A stretch of DNA of 64,000 nt, taken from contig CM068322.1 of NCBI GenBank assembly GCA_034766995.1, forward strand, positions 1,190,589 through 1,254,588, read 5' to 3'. This DNA comes from Acanthacorydalis orientalis. Taxonomy: Eukaryota > Arthropoda > Insecta > Megaloptera > Corydalidae. Shown here one piece after another: positions 48,968 through 60,310 of this stretch (positions within the stretch are counted from its first letter, which is position 1; the number at the start of each line of letters is the position of its first letter). The position numbers and the translations under genes were made by a program. A model generated the notes under the pieces. That model did no database searches and was not told the origin of the DNA. It was given only the letters and a program-made list of their open reading frames with translations.

Positions 48968-49329
48968 GCTAATACCGATTTGATTCTATTGTCATTAATT
49001 CAAAAAGATCATTTGAAATAAATAAATTTGTCGCCTTTTCTATACTTTTGGGTGACTTCGGCATAATTTTCATATCAGGCAGTCTTTTAAAAGGTTCTAA
49101 ATTTGGTTCTATGTCAATATCACACCATAAATCATCTTCAGAATTACTATCACTTTCAGAGTCACTAAACTGTAAAGGAATTTTACGCAGGCGTTTTCTT
49201 TTTACAATAACATCACTATCAGCGCTGTCACCACTATTAAAATTGCATTTTACAAGATCTTCAATGTCATTACCACACATAAAAATTATCTGTCCAAATT
49301 TCTTCTAACAATTTTTTGCTCTCCATCTT
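48968..49329 (-). pseudogene. PiggyBac-type transposase, N-terminal fragment
   Basis: Minus strand. ATG at 49328-49326 starts MESKKLLEEIWTDNF. After a frameshift the frame 49280-48969 continues with SGDSADSDVIVKRKRLRKI, QFSDSESDSNSEDDLWCDID, KIMPKSPKSIEKATNLFISN and DLFELMTIESNRY, then stops. The acidic Ser/Asp-rich stretch, basic patch and final LFxxDLFELMxxESNRY block are typical of the N-terminal region of piggyBac and PGBD4-like proteins, just before the catalytic domain. The DDD catalytic region does not follow. It is cut off and replaced by AT-rich DNA and a TA array. A mariner is inserted six bases upstream of the ATG codon. Confidence 0.85.
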
Positions 49330-49334
49330 AGTTA

Positions 49335-50563
49335 CGAGGACAATTTGAAAAGTTTACGGCCTAACTATGAAAGAATATAACTTGTGTTTTTAGATTACTT
49401 TCCTTTTTCAATGTAGTCCCCCTGAACTTCAAACTCCAGTGCTTTTATGCCTTAAATTCTCTTCTTGAAGGTCCTCAAAATAACGATTCACTGTTGTTAT
49501 AAGTACTTCATCTGATGAAAATCGCCTACCACCAAGGATATTTTTAAGTTTTGGGAACAGATGGAAATCTAACGCGGATAAGTCTGGAGAATAGGCTATA
49601 TGAGGCAGTAAGTCTTACTTTAATTTAGCGAGTTTTACAATGGATACAATACTTTTATGAGGACATGCATTACCGTGATGGAAAATGATTTTTTTTCTTT
49701 GATAAACATAATCTTTTCTCACGAATTGTTTGATCGATTCGATTCAAAATTTTAGCATAATACTCTCCCATTATAGTTTGACCCTTCAAAATGTAGTCAA
49801 TTTGCAGAATTCATTTAGCATCTCAAAAATTGAAGCCATAACATTGTGGCGGAGAATCACCATGTTTTCATTGCTATAATTGTTGTTTTGACTCTGGAGT
49901 GTAATAGTCAATCCAAGTCTCATCTGTAGGTACAAATTTCCGGATAAAGTCAGTCGTATTCCTCTTGAATCGATCCAAATTGTCTTGAGAAATTTGTACT
50001 CGAATGCGTTTATGAACAATTATCAGCAAATGCGGCATCCATCTTGTCAATAGCTTTTTCATACCTAACTCTTCAGTTAGGATGTGATACAAGCGTTCAT
50101 TTAACATACACAACTTTAGCAACTTCGGATACCTTCAATCACAGATCCTGTAAGACAATAGTGTGCACTTTGTGGATGGTTTCTTCTGCCATTGCAGTTT
50201 TCGGACGCCCACTACGCAGGTTATCTTGCCCGGCCACATTTAAATTCAGCTGTCTACTTCTTTACGATTGTGTACGAAGGTGCACTATCACCCAGTAGAT
50301 TTTTCATCTCATTAAAGATTTTTGTTGGCATTAAGCATTTTTTGACAAAAAAAATATCACCGCACGATGTTCAACTTTATCCATTTCAACAATTGCACAA
50401 GAATAGTTTTATTTAAATTAATGTTTGCTACAAACTTCCTGACACATTAATTATAGACTATGAGGTTATGTATAAAATAGATATCGCCCTGTAATGCGAA
50501 ACAACTATTTAAAATATTACCGTCACTTATATGTTAAGCCGCGAACTTTTCAAATCACCCACA
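49335..50563 (-). mobile_element. Full-length mariner with TTTGAAAAGTT ends, decayed
   Basis: 1229 bp with TA at 49333-49334 and 50564-50565. Left end CGAGGACAATTTGAAAAGTT, right (reverse complement) TGTGGGTGATTTGAAAAGTT. The minus strand encodes a broken transposase. Near 50122-49874 an open stretch reads YHILTEELGMKKLLTRWMPH, VHKRIRVQISQDNLDRFK and FVPTDETWIDYYTPESKQQL (first catalytic D). Downstream come HHGNACPHKSIVSIVKLAKL (second D now G) and SPDLSALDFHLFPKLKNILG (third D kept), then NRYFEDLQEEN. Frameshifts and stops occur. Its insertion next to the ATG of the piggyBac-type fragment shows a nested order: that ORF was there first. Confidence 0.94.
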
Positions 50564-50999
50564 TATATTTTATTATTTGCAAAAAATAGATAAATAGGAA
50601 GAAAGTAAATAAACTAAAATAATGTTACAATTTTTTAAATATCCGCACACACAAGCTGTTTATCTTTGAATAAAGTGTTCTGTAGCAATACCGAGTAATA
50701 TATTTTTAAATGCATTTGTTTTACGTTTGTACCATTATGTGACGCAACTGAAATTAAAAATTGGTTTTGCATAGAAATATCTGTGTATGGGAAAATTTTC
50801 ATTTTAATTTATTCGGATTTAAAAAAAAACGAGAGTCATTCATTTACTGCAAGACGCAAATGATGAATTTTCGATATTTGGCCGAATATGTCTTAAATAT
50901 AATTCTCTATAAATCTGAAACAATAGACACATTATCTTATAACATAATTGCAAACAAAAAAGTAAAAACTCTGAAGTATATAATGATATATAAATATGT

Positions 51000-51011
51000 G
51001 TGTTTGTGTGT

Positions 51012-51048
<37 letters not shown>
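51000..51048. repeat. (TG)n-(TA)n composite array
   Basis: Short TG repeat followed by TA. Confidence 0.95.
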
Positions 51049-51051
<3 letters not shown>

Positions 51052-51185
51052 GTTGGAAATAAAAAGTTAAACATAAATGTCACTGTAAAAATAAAAATTC
51101 TTTAGTTTTCTCTGAATTATCCTTGTGGGGTAATAAACCGCAGTTGCACTCATACAGAAGAAAATACATATCAAAGATTTGAAAC

Positions 51186-51192
51186 TATATAC

Positions 51193-51255
<63 letters not shown>

Positions 51256-51256
51256 C
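51186..51256. repeat. (TA)n array
   Basis: TA run ending 29 bases from the candidate exon's donor side. Confidence 0.97.
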
Positions 51257-51285
51257 TCGTTGAAAAAAAGCAAACGAGTACTCAC

Positions 51286-51399
51286 TCTGAATGTCCTGTG
51301 TTGCGTCCTCGGTGGCGGGCCATGCCAGCGCGCGCCATCGCGGCCGCCGCTTCGCCCCGCACACCCGCACCTTCACGCCGATGCTCCACGTCGTCACAC
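51286..51399 (-). CDS. Candidate internal exon of a host gene, very GC-rich
   Basis: On the minus strand an acceptor TTTTGGTTGGCAG (AG at 51401-51400) is followed by 114 bases (38 codons) of roughly 70% G+C, then a consensus donor GTGAGTAC (GT at 51285-51284). Two frames are open: one gives VTTWSIGVKVRVCGAKRRPR onward, the other CDDVEHRREGAGVRGEAAAA onward with an internal MARAGMARHRGRN. A second possible exon upstream on the same strand ends with donor CTTG/GTAAGC at 51543. It has only one open frame, and joining it across a 143-base intron continues the CDDVEHR frame. I do not recognise either peptide. The composition contrast with the flanks is the strongest in the window. It may also be a non-coding exon or foreign DNA. 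Confidence 0.42.
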
Positions 51400-51542
51400 C
51401 TGCCAACCAAAATCGATATTACGTTATTATTTTTAACATCTTATTCTTATGTAAAACTCGGTTATCTTGCAACTTATGCAACGTTGATTATATGTTTACA
51501 GTATATACATTCCTATCAAAGTATGATTGATTTAGCGCTTAC

Positions 51543-51610
51543 CAAGTTTTCAAAGCGTCGTAAATTTGAGATTTTATGGGGCGGTGATGAATTTTATAAA
51601 CCTTATTTAG
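51543..51610 (-). other. Possible upstream exon partner of 51286-51399
   Basis: Minus strand. After TTGCTTCTAAATAAG the frame VYKIHHRPIKSQIYDALKT leads to donor TTG/GTAAGC (GT at 51542-51541). The 5' limit is uncertain because the acceptor is weak. It is also overlapped by an open plus frame, so this remains a guess. Confidence 0.22.
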
Positions 51611-51671
51611 AAGCAAATGCGATGGAAATTTTCAAGATATAAATCGTTCAATAATAAACTTTATAAAAACG

Positions 51672-51672
<1 letters not shown>

Positions 51673-51732
<60 letters not shown>

Positions 51733-51741
51733 CATATATAT
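51673..51741. repeat. (TA)n array at the 5' side of RTE copy 2
   Basis: TA run ending ATACATATATATTGAAACTA, whose last 14 bases are the left target-site duplication of the retrotransposon. Confidence 0.97.
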
Positions 51742-51749
51742 TGAAACTA
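51736..51749. repeat. Target-site duplication of RTE copy 2, left copy
   Basis: ATATATTGAAACTA, repeated exactly at 53806-53819. One or two end bases may belong to the element. Confidence 0.9.
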
Positions 51750-53805
51750 GGAAGACAATTAATATTCAAACTCTAGAGGAGAGAAAAGTAGAATTTGAAA
51801 TAGAATTAAAAAATCGTTTTGACATATTAGAGAACGCAGATGCGAATATAGAAGAAAAAGTGGTTGAAATTATCAAAGAATCCGCGCAAGAAATAGGAGG
51901 AATCCTTAAAATAAAATCAAATAAGAAAATATCAGAAAAAACGAAATGTCTAATGAAGAAGAGAAGAGAAATAAAACTAACAGATAATGTGAAAGACCGA
52001 ATCGAATACATCGAACTTGGCAAAACAGTGAGGAAGTGTATTAGAGAAGACGTTCGAAAGTACAACAATGAACTAATTAAGAAGACTATTGAAGAAAATA
52101 AAAGCTACCGAAAAATGAAACAGAGCTTAACGATTGGCAAAGAACATATAACTGCCTTGAAATTAGATGATGGCAGCAGAATTTTCAACAAAAAGGAAAT
52201 CATTAAAAGAGTAGAAGAATTCTACACAGACTTATACAAAAATACATGTAACAAAGGAAACGAGAATAGAAAACATACAAACCAAGGTGTCCCACCCGTG
52301 CTACCGGAAGAAGTTACATATGCAATAAAGAATATGAAAAATGGAAGAGCAGCCAGAAATGATGGGTTAATAGCAGAAATTTTCAAGTTAGTAGGAGAAA
52401 AAACAGAAAAAGTTCTCGCTGATATATTCACTGCTTGTATACAAAAAAGAACTATCCCAGATAAATGGAATGAAGCCACCGTAATTCTTCTACACAAGAA
52501 AGGAGATAAAGAAGATTTGAAAAATTATCGGCCGATTAGTTTACTACCTACGATATATAAGATCTTTACAAAAATAATTTCGAAACGTCTACAAGTGCAA
52601 CTAGATTTCGCCCAACCAAGGGAACAAGCAGGATTTAGAACCGGATTTAGTACAATGGATCATATTCAAGTAGTGAGAGAAGCAATAAGCCGGTCAAATG
52701 AATACCAAATACCAGTGTGTCTTGGATTTATAGACTACGAGAAGGCTTTCGACTCCATCACCACCCTGTCGGTAATATCTGCATTGAAGAACCAGGGCAT
52801 AGAGGGCACATATATCGAGCTGCTAGATAACATCTATAAAAAAGCGACGATGTCGGTGAAGCTACATGAAGAAACAAGAAAGATAAAAATCGAAAAAGGT
52901 GTAAGACAGGGAGATGCAATTTCTCCGAAATTGTTTACTGCGGCCTTAGAAGAAGTATTCAAATCGCTCGACTGGGAGGACAAAGGAATCGAGATAAAGG
53001 GCGAAAGATTAAGCCATCTCCGGTTTGCCGATGATATAGTTATTTTCGCAAATACTCCGGAAGAGTTGCAAAAGAGAATAGAAGAACTAAACGATGCCAG
53101 TCAAAAAATCGGCCTCAACATGAATCATACGAAGACAAAAGTACTGTTCAATGCGTTTGTATGTCCGAAGAAAATTGAAATAAAAGGAACGGAAATAGAA
53201 GAAGTCACGAAATATGTTTATCTAGGCCAGCTTATCAACAGAGATGGATCATTCACGGAAGAAGTAAATAGGAGAATAAAAATGGGATGGAGCTCTTTCG
53301 GACGAAACGCCTCAATATTTAAATCAACAATCCCACTCTGTTTAAAGAAAAAAGTATTCGATCAGTGTATACTACCGGTCCTTACCTACGGCAGCGAAAC
53401 ATGGGTGCTTAACGCCAAAATAGTTCAAAGACTCCAAACAACACAACGAAGTATGGAACGATGCATGTTGGGAATAACAAGAAGAGATAGAAAGAGAATA
53501 GAATGGATACGAAAACAAACAGGAGTCACAGATATAATAAGAAGAGTAAAGAGTCTGAAATGGAAATGGGCGGGACATGTCGCAAGAAGAGAAGACAACC
53601 GATGGACAAGAGAAATTATTAACTGGGAACCAAGGAATATGAAAAGACCGAGAAAGAGACCAATGAACAGATGGGATAAGGATATTAAAAACTTTATTGG
53701 AAAACTGTGGAAAAGAGAGGCACTGAATCGAACAAAATGGAAAATCATGGAAGAGGCCTTTATCCAGCAGTGGATTGACAGGGGCTGAAGATGATGATGA
53801 TGATG
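51749..53805 (+). mobile_element. RTE-type retrotransposon, copy 2, 5'-truncated
   Basis: 2.06 kb. It begins at AGGAAGACAATTAATATTC, matching position 17804 of copy 1, so the endonuclease is missing, as in incomplete target-primed reverse transcription. It ends in GAAGATGATGATGATGATGA. A 14-base target-site duplication flanks it. Nucleotide sequence is nearly the same as copy 1, and the base lost in copy 1 is present here. Confidence 0.95.
51764..53788 (+). CDS. RTE reverse transcriptase, open frame, endonuclease lost
   Basis: The frame is open from the element's first bases to the stop at 53786-53788, about 675 codons. The in-frame ATG at 51617 lies in host DNA, and the codons from there through the TA array are not part of the element. 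Order of blocks: linker TINIQTLEERKVEFE, an ITALKLDDGSRIFN junction that is frameshifted in copy 1, VILLHKKGDKEDLKNYRPIS, GFIDYEKAFDS, VRQGDAISPKLF, LRFADDIVIF (catalytic DD), and AGHVARREDNRW near the end. About ten substitutions separate it from copy 1. One replaces a conserved Gly in the GRAAGNDGL block by Arg, which may harm activity. Without the endonuclease it cannot start its own insertion. Confidence 0.93.
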   Translation: MQTLEERKVEFEIELKNRFDILENADANIEEKVVEIIKESAQEIGGILKIKSNKKISEKTKCLMKKRREIKLTDNVKDRIEYIELGKTVRKCIREDVRKYNNELIKKTIEENKSYRKMKQSLTIGKEHITALKLDDGSRIFNKKEIIKRVEEFYTDLYKNTCNKGNENRKHTNQGVPPVLPEEVTYAIKNMKNGRAARNDGLIAEIFKLVGEKTEKVLADIFTACIQKRTIPDKWNEATVILLHKKGDKEDLKNYRPISLLPTIYKIFTKIISKRLQVQLDFAQPREQAGFRTGFSTMDHIQVVREAISRSNEYQIPVCLGFIDYEKAFDSITTLSVISALKNQGIEGTYIELLDNIYKKATMSVKLHEETRKIKIEKGVRQGDAISPKLFTAALEEVFKSLDWEDKGIEIKGERLSHLRFADDIVIFANTPEELQKRIEELNDASQKIGLNMNHTKTKVLFNAFVCPKKIEIKGTEIEEVTKYVYLGQLINRDGSFTEEVNRRIKMGWSSFGRNASIFKSTIPLCLKKKVFDQCILPVLTYGSETWVLNAKIVQRLQTTQRSMERCMLGITRRDRKRIEWIRKQTGVTDIIRRVKSLKWKWAGHVARREDNRWTREIINWEPRNMKRPRKRPMNRWDKDIKNFIGKLWKREALNRTKWKIMEEAFIQQWIDRG

Positions 53806-53819
53806 ATATATTGAAACTA
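53806..53819. repeat. Target-site duplication of RTE copy 2, right copy
   Basis: Exact copy of 51736-51749 directly after the GAT tail. Confidence 0.9.
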
Positions 53820-54417
<598 letters not shown>

Positions 54418-54442
<25 letters not shown>

Positions 54443-54444
54443 TA
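54418..54444. repeat. (TA)n array at the 5' end of RTE copy 3
   Basis: TA run directly joined to the first homologous base of the old retrotransposon fragment. Confidence 0.95.
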
Positions 54445-55235
54445 CCCCGGAAGAACTAGAAAAAAGAAATGAAGAACTAGTCAACGTTAGTCGAAAAATA
54501 AGCCACAATTTGAATCACCGTAAAACAAATGTAATGTTTAATGCGTTTGTTTTTCCGAAGAAAGTAAAAATAAAAAAATCAGAAATGAAGAATTTGAGAA
54601 ATATGTTTATTTGGACAAAGTTATTAATATGGATGGATCATTCATTTACAAAGTGAATAAAATAATAAAAATTGGATGGATATCATTTGGACAAAACGGT
54701 TCAATACTTAAATTGAATATCCCACTATATTTAAAGAGTGCATTTGACTAGTGCATTCTACCTACACTCACCTTATGAAGTAAAACGTAGGTTTTTAATG
54801 CCAAAACAACGCAACGATTTAAGAACGATCAAATAAGTATGGAAATATATATGTTATAAGTATGTATGGAAATATAAAAGAATAACAAGAGTAGATAAGA
54901 AAAGAATAGAATGGATATGAAAATAAACTGCAGTTACAGATATATAATAAGAAAAGTGAGAAGAGTTTTAAATGGAAGTAGGCTGGACATATTACAAGAA
55001 GAGAAGACAATCAATGGACAACAGAAATTATCGATTGAGAAACAAGAAATTTAAACAGACCGAAAAAAGACCAATGGTCAGATAGGATAAAGACATAATT
55101 AAATTTATTAGAAATTTATTGATGAGAGAGGCACTGAATTGTTTGAACTAGAAAGTTTTGGAAAAGGTCTTCATATATAATATCAGAGAATTGAAAGATA
55201 GTAGACTGACGATATATCGAAAGAAATGATGACCG

Positions 55236-55237
<2 letters not shown>
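54445..55237 (+). mobile_element. RTE-type retrotransposon, copy 3, old 5'-truncated fragment
   Basis: Begins CCCCGGAAGAACTAGAAAA, homologous to the region just after the FADD box (PEELEKRNEELVNVSRKI, then LNHRKTNVMFNAFVFPKK). It runs to the C-terminal region (HITRREDNQWTTEI-like with breaks) and a worn tail with AAATGATGACC. Many stops and frameshifts occur. Divergence from copies 1 and 2 is far greater than between those two, so it is an older insertion or a sister subfamily. TA arrays touch it at both ends. Confidence 0.9.

Positions 55238-55318
<81 letters not shown>
55238..55318. repeat. (TA)n array at the 3' end of RTE copy 3
   Basis: Pure TA run of about 80 bases starting where the worn GAT tail ends. 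Confidence 0.97.
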
Positions 55319-55322
<4 letters not shown>

Positions 55323-55726
55323 TAATAAGAACAATAATAATTAAGAGATACCATCTTTACACCGATGAATGCTACATCGTGAAATATAATCTCTAATTAT
55401 GCCATAAACATTCTCAAAATTAAAAAAAATATATTATTTCACCATTATCATTTTTTACTGATGTAGCAGCTACAGAATATTTGCTATCGTTTTTACTCAA
55501 AATGACAATAAAAAGAAAATAATTGAGTTACTTGCAAGAGATGAAACAAAAAATAATAATTGTCTAGATACATATTACAGAAAGAATTATAATTTATTAA
55601 TGCTTCCAAAACTAAGAAAAACCTTGGCAGAGATATACTTGTTTGAGAAAAACTATTGATTTGAATTTGATGGTAAGATAGAAAACTATATATGAAAACA
55701 TTATAAACAAAATATATAAATATTGT

Positions 55727-55886
<160 letters not shown>

Positions 55887-56101
55887 AAACACTAAATGGT
55901 GGTACCTCAAATTAAAAACCTTATTCAATAAAAGTCAGAAAAGTCACATATTGTTTTGAAAATTTCGTATGCTAAAATTATCTCTCTAATTAAATATTTA
56001 TTATTACCATTAAGATACTTGACGCAATCTGAAAAGAGAAAGTGCTTCGAAGTGTTAAGGGAACCATATTCAAGTAAATATATACATTTATATATAATAT
56101 A

Positions 56102-56103
<2 letters not shown>

Positions 56104-56145
<42 letters not shown>

Positions 56146-56150
56146 TATAA
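56104..56150. repeat. (TA)n array
   Basis: TA run ending in an AAATATATAA variant. Confidence 0.96.
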
Positions 56151-57339
56151 TTTGAATCATTTTGGGAAAAAAATGTATGTATTTGAATCATTTAATTATC
56201 TTGATTTTGGAGCTATGGATGCCATTAATAGACGAACATAAAGACAGACTGATAAACAGAGAGATTGATCGATAACTATTATATATAGGCAGACATTTTA
56301 TTCTATTTATGCAGTTTTATTTATTTTTATTAATGTACCTTGAAATAAAACAAACATTTTACATTTCAATTCAAATGATAATCGATCAATATTGTTAAGG
56401 AAACATATTCTGAAGAAAGTTCAATTCTGCAGTACTAAAGAAGTATGTTAAGAAAAAATAAGTAACTGAATACATTTTACTCTAATATTTAGGTTTTAAA
56501 ATATCTAATTCTAAAATATAAATAATTAATATTAGGAAAAAAATAAATGAAATAAAAATCAATTAAAAAAATAAGTATGAAATGTTTCAAAGTTGACAAA
56601 ACTTTCTTCTATACTACCCACTGCACTTAACCCTGAAATATTAATATCAAACATAAATTCAAGTAAAACGTTCTGAGAATTCATGTCATAAAAATAAACA
56701 AAATAAATAATAAAAAAATTCCGTGGCTAATGTAAAAGAAAGAAACAAAAAATTCCCTAAAGATTATTCTACTGTTTTCGACTTCACAATCCATATAACA
56801 GAGTGTAGGTCTGTAAACTGTGAAGTCTGAACGGAAGTAAACAGTGAAGTGAATTTTAGAAATAGTATTTTCAAATAACAATTTTTTTTAGTAATCGGAA
56901 TATTTTTTTGATATTTAAAAAAAATGTTTACTAATTTTCATAAAACCAGTTGGTTTTAAAGTACATTCAAATTATTAATAGATTTTTGGAAAAAGTTTCA
57001 ATTAATTTCTAATCTGCAGAGAATTGCCCTTCAGGTGTTTGCTATTATTGAAACAATTTTTAAAAGATTGACTCCACTATAAGATTTTTGAATATAAACT
57101 TTCATATTTTAATTTGAGATTTATAAGTGAAATAAATTATCCATTCCTGAATTAGTACTTAATATTTACAATATTCAGTCATAAACAGTTCAATTTTTGT
57201 ATGCCTTAATATTTACAAAACTTTTCAATTTGAGATTATTACATAGAGCATGAAAAATTAATTTCTAGTTTCAACTATATTACTTTTTTTACTAGATTTA
57301 AAAAGTTATTTTCATTGAATACACTTTGTTTCAACATGT

Positions 57340-57364
57340 TATATCAACAGACTTTGTTGATATA
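57340..57364. repeat. 10-bp perfect inverted repeat
   Basis: TATATCAACA and TGTTGATATA around a 5-base loop GACTT. Confidence 0.88.
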
Positions 57365-57789
57365 GCGCGAAAATTCATTTTTGAACAATTCAAATTGAAA
57401 TAATTATATTTTTGAAATGTATGAAATCAGAAACTGCTTTTTTAGTCTATAAAAGTGATAAAATGTAGCATATATAAGGTATTATATTGTAAAAAAGGAC
57501 TAATGACTAAGAATATGAATCAAATTACTTGCATGTCTCTATTAATTGCGTTTCCATTCGATTGAAGAATGTTCTTCATGTTTCTTCTTATTGGCAATTG
57601 TTAGTTTTAATGTAAGATTACATTCATAATACAAAAAAATACTTGTTGTCTTAGAACCAAAGATACCAATCAAACAGAATACTAACTTATCAAAAATGCA
57701 CTGCAACTGATTTTATATTTTTAATCTCTAACAATAAAATAGGAAATTCAAGTGTTTATTTTCTTGAACATATAAAATCTGGAAATATA

Positions 57790-57812
57790 TTCTCTCTCTC
57801 ACACACACACGC

Positions 57813-57855
<43 letters not shown>
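57790..57855. repeat. (TC)n-(AC)n-(TA)n composite array
   Basis: Three dinucleotide units follow one another in one tract, with GCAG between the last two. Confidence 0.95.
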
Positions 57856-57856
<1 letters not shown>

Positions 57857-58127
57857 AGGTGAATGTATGGCTGTATGGATGTGTGTCCTTATAGTTGTTT
57901 TAGATTCACTGGGAATTTAAATAGTCAATAAACATATAAATCGTAAAATTTATTTTGTAAATTTCTTTTCACTGTAATTCATTAGACTAAATAAACCAAA
58001 AGAAATAAATTCCCGATTGCCCTCTTAAGTAATTAACAAGAATATATAAAAAATAAACCCCAAATTAAATAAAAATCAATACTAACAGGTTTCTCTCTAC
58101 TTTTATATCGTTTTATATAAAATTACC

Positions 58128-58130
<3 letters not shown>

Positions 58131-58170
<40 letters not shown>
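58131..58170. repeat. (TA)n array
   Basis: Uninterrupted TA run. Confidence 0.97.
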
Positions 58171-58172
<2 letters not shown>

Positions 58173-58572
58173 TTGTACGTATTATTAGTAATCTATTAGA
58201 ACGTCAACAGACACCAAGAAGTTTTGGGTTTCGACCTTCTTCTCATCCACTCACATCCTACCTCTTTTCTAAACGTGCAAGCATTAAAAATTCATCGCAG
58301 CATCTGAGATGGTCCCAGACGTGTATTCTTTCTGGTGAATTAGCTTCTGTATTATGTATATAATGGCCGTACTGCGTTCTACGATATCTTAATACATTTT
58401 TAGCATACGAATTTTTAAACAGTTCTTTTAAGCTTACGTCTGTTTTGTTTGTTTTTGTGATAGTTATTGAAAAGTTTATTGAAAAAGTTTACGGTACGTG
58501 TTTTTTTGAAAATATTAAAATAAAAAGAGTTTTATATTATAAAAGTAGTATTTTACCGACTAAAAAACATGT

Positions 58573-58576
<4 letters not shown>

Positions 58577-58610
<34 letters not shown>
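58577..58610. repeat. (TA)n array
   Basis: Uninterrupted TA run. Confidence 0.96.
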
Positions 58611-58612
<2 letters not shown>

Positions 58613-59360
58613 GTAGAATGAAAATCCAGTATTTGCAATATTCAATACTTACGAATACAACGATAACATTATTACAATTGTAACTAATAATCATTATGTA
58701 TTCTTAAATTGCAACTGTTCGCATTTATGGCAGGATCTTCAATTTGAATATATTTTTTTTAGCAAAAAAGCGATAAAAATGATACATAAATGCAGTTATA
58801 TTAGCAATTCCGTCAATATCTAGTGTTTAACCACGCTAATGATACCAAACACTACTGAAATTGTGCTTTGCCACATATGTACAATTTATTATAATAGTAA
58901 AATACCTTTAGACACTTCAAATTTCAATCCAATACATAATCCATGTATAAACGACATACACAATATTGCATTTATAAAGTAATTAAAAATCAGGCAAGCA
59001 GAACGAATAGCTCAAAATTAGGAAAGAAATACCAAAAAAACTGATATTAATTCCTAAATGCATTACATCAGTTCTTATTGTTAGAGCAATGCAATAAAAA
59101 TTAAAGTTATAAAAATAGTATAATCAAAGATTAATATGTTCACTTTTGGAGTGTGATTTTAATATAAAGTTAGAAATATTTTTTTCATTTTAATGTGTAT
59201 TAATTAACTTTTTTCTATCATATATCTGGACAAATGTAATAAGAGGAATTCGTAATGTTTTTTTTCTTATTATAAATATACTATTTAATTAATACATTAT
59301 ATTTAATATAATTTTACCTCACACAAAGGACTTTATTGTGAGTGTATGCAAGTATGTATT

Positions 59361-59362
<2 letters not shown>

Positions 59363-59421
<59 letters not shown>
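59363..59421. repeat. (TA)n array
   Basis: Uninterrupted TA run ending in AAATATAAATAA. Confidence 0.97.
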
Positions 59422-59424
<3 letters not shown>

Positions 59425-59789
59425 TAAATAACAGTTTTGTCCTCGCATCAAGTTTTTACTTAGAACTTAGTTTACAAGTTACCGTTCAAATTTATCAAAA
59501 CATAAATACACGAATTTCCTTCTAAGACTGTGGTTAAAATGGAATAAGTTCATGTATAGTTGACTTCTAGTAACAAAGCTTGAATATGTCCGAAACTTGT
59601 AAACCGATATGAACCTTCAAGGTAATTATACTATGAATGAAGTATTTATTACTGTGGTGACATATACAAGCCTGCTATTAAAAAAGTATTTTCACAATTT
59701 CTACACATAGTATCAGTAGTGATTCGCCAAAACTGAACATGTTTGCAATTAAAGAACATCTTGTAAACTTATATTTATGTACGTATATA

Positions 59790-60310
59790 TTGGGTCATCC
59801 TAAAAGTAATGCGGATTTTTAAAATAAATTTCGTAACAACGAAAAAAAATTACGTCTTAGTTTTGATCCAAAATATATTTTCCGTTATTATTTACTTCTG
59901 ATTTTCATTTTAAATTTCCAATACCTTGACAATAAAACTTTATGGGATTTGAATTAAATAAATAATAGAGGTAGCTTCAGACATAACCATCTGTATTAAA
60001 CTATTTTCCGTTGATGTGATTTTGGAAACTTCGGAACAGATGATAATCCGATGGTGCTAGGTCAGGGAAAAATGGTAGATGAGTCATAACTTTCCATTCA
60101 AATTGTCTCAGTTTGTGGAGAGTTTTGCATGCCGGTTTTGCTTGATGGTTGATTATCAAGGAAGACCACAGTACTGTTACCTTACGACAACAGTAGTTTC
60201 ATTGTTGAGTGTCGGGCATAGGAGCCCACGATTCGTACTTCATAGTTTGCTACATACTATTGTGGTGGTATTAGGAGCTTTAGGATATAAAATCGATTAA
60301 AATCGAGAGA
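59790..60310 (-). mobile_element. Mariner, right part with one end (TTGGGTCA family)
   Basis: Starts after TA with TTGGGTCATCCTAAAAGTAA and shares about 100 subterminal bases with the element at 5471-5925. The minus strand gives HKLRQFEWKVMTHLPFFPDL and APSDYHLFRSFQNHINGK, the region of the third mariner catalytic Asp (kept). A stop and SNPIKFYCQGIGNL-like residues follow toward the end. Upstream (to about 60300) only scattered pieces remain, such as LDNQPSSKTG in place of HDNARPHTAR. The left half and second end are missing. Confidence 0.82.

Larger units (their letters stand above)
50566..51279. other. AT-rich intergenic DNA
   Basis: No gene recognised; two TA arrays, one preceded by TG repeats. 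Confidence 0.55.
57856..59789. other. AT-rich intergenic DNA
   Basis: No gene recognised; three TA arrays. A less AT-rich patch at about 58195-58400 has no long frame. Confidence 0.5.

Noticed and set aside
51298..51642. 114-codon plus frame running through the GC-rich block (MLRPRWRAMPARA...)
   Set aside because: The block has convincing splice sites only on the minus strand, and the rest of the plus frame crosses AT-rich DNA. Not fully excluded.
58195..58400. Less AT-rich patch with GGGTTTCGACC resembling a tRNA B box, possible SINE
   Set aside because: No matching A box at the right distance and no tail; too weak to call.
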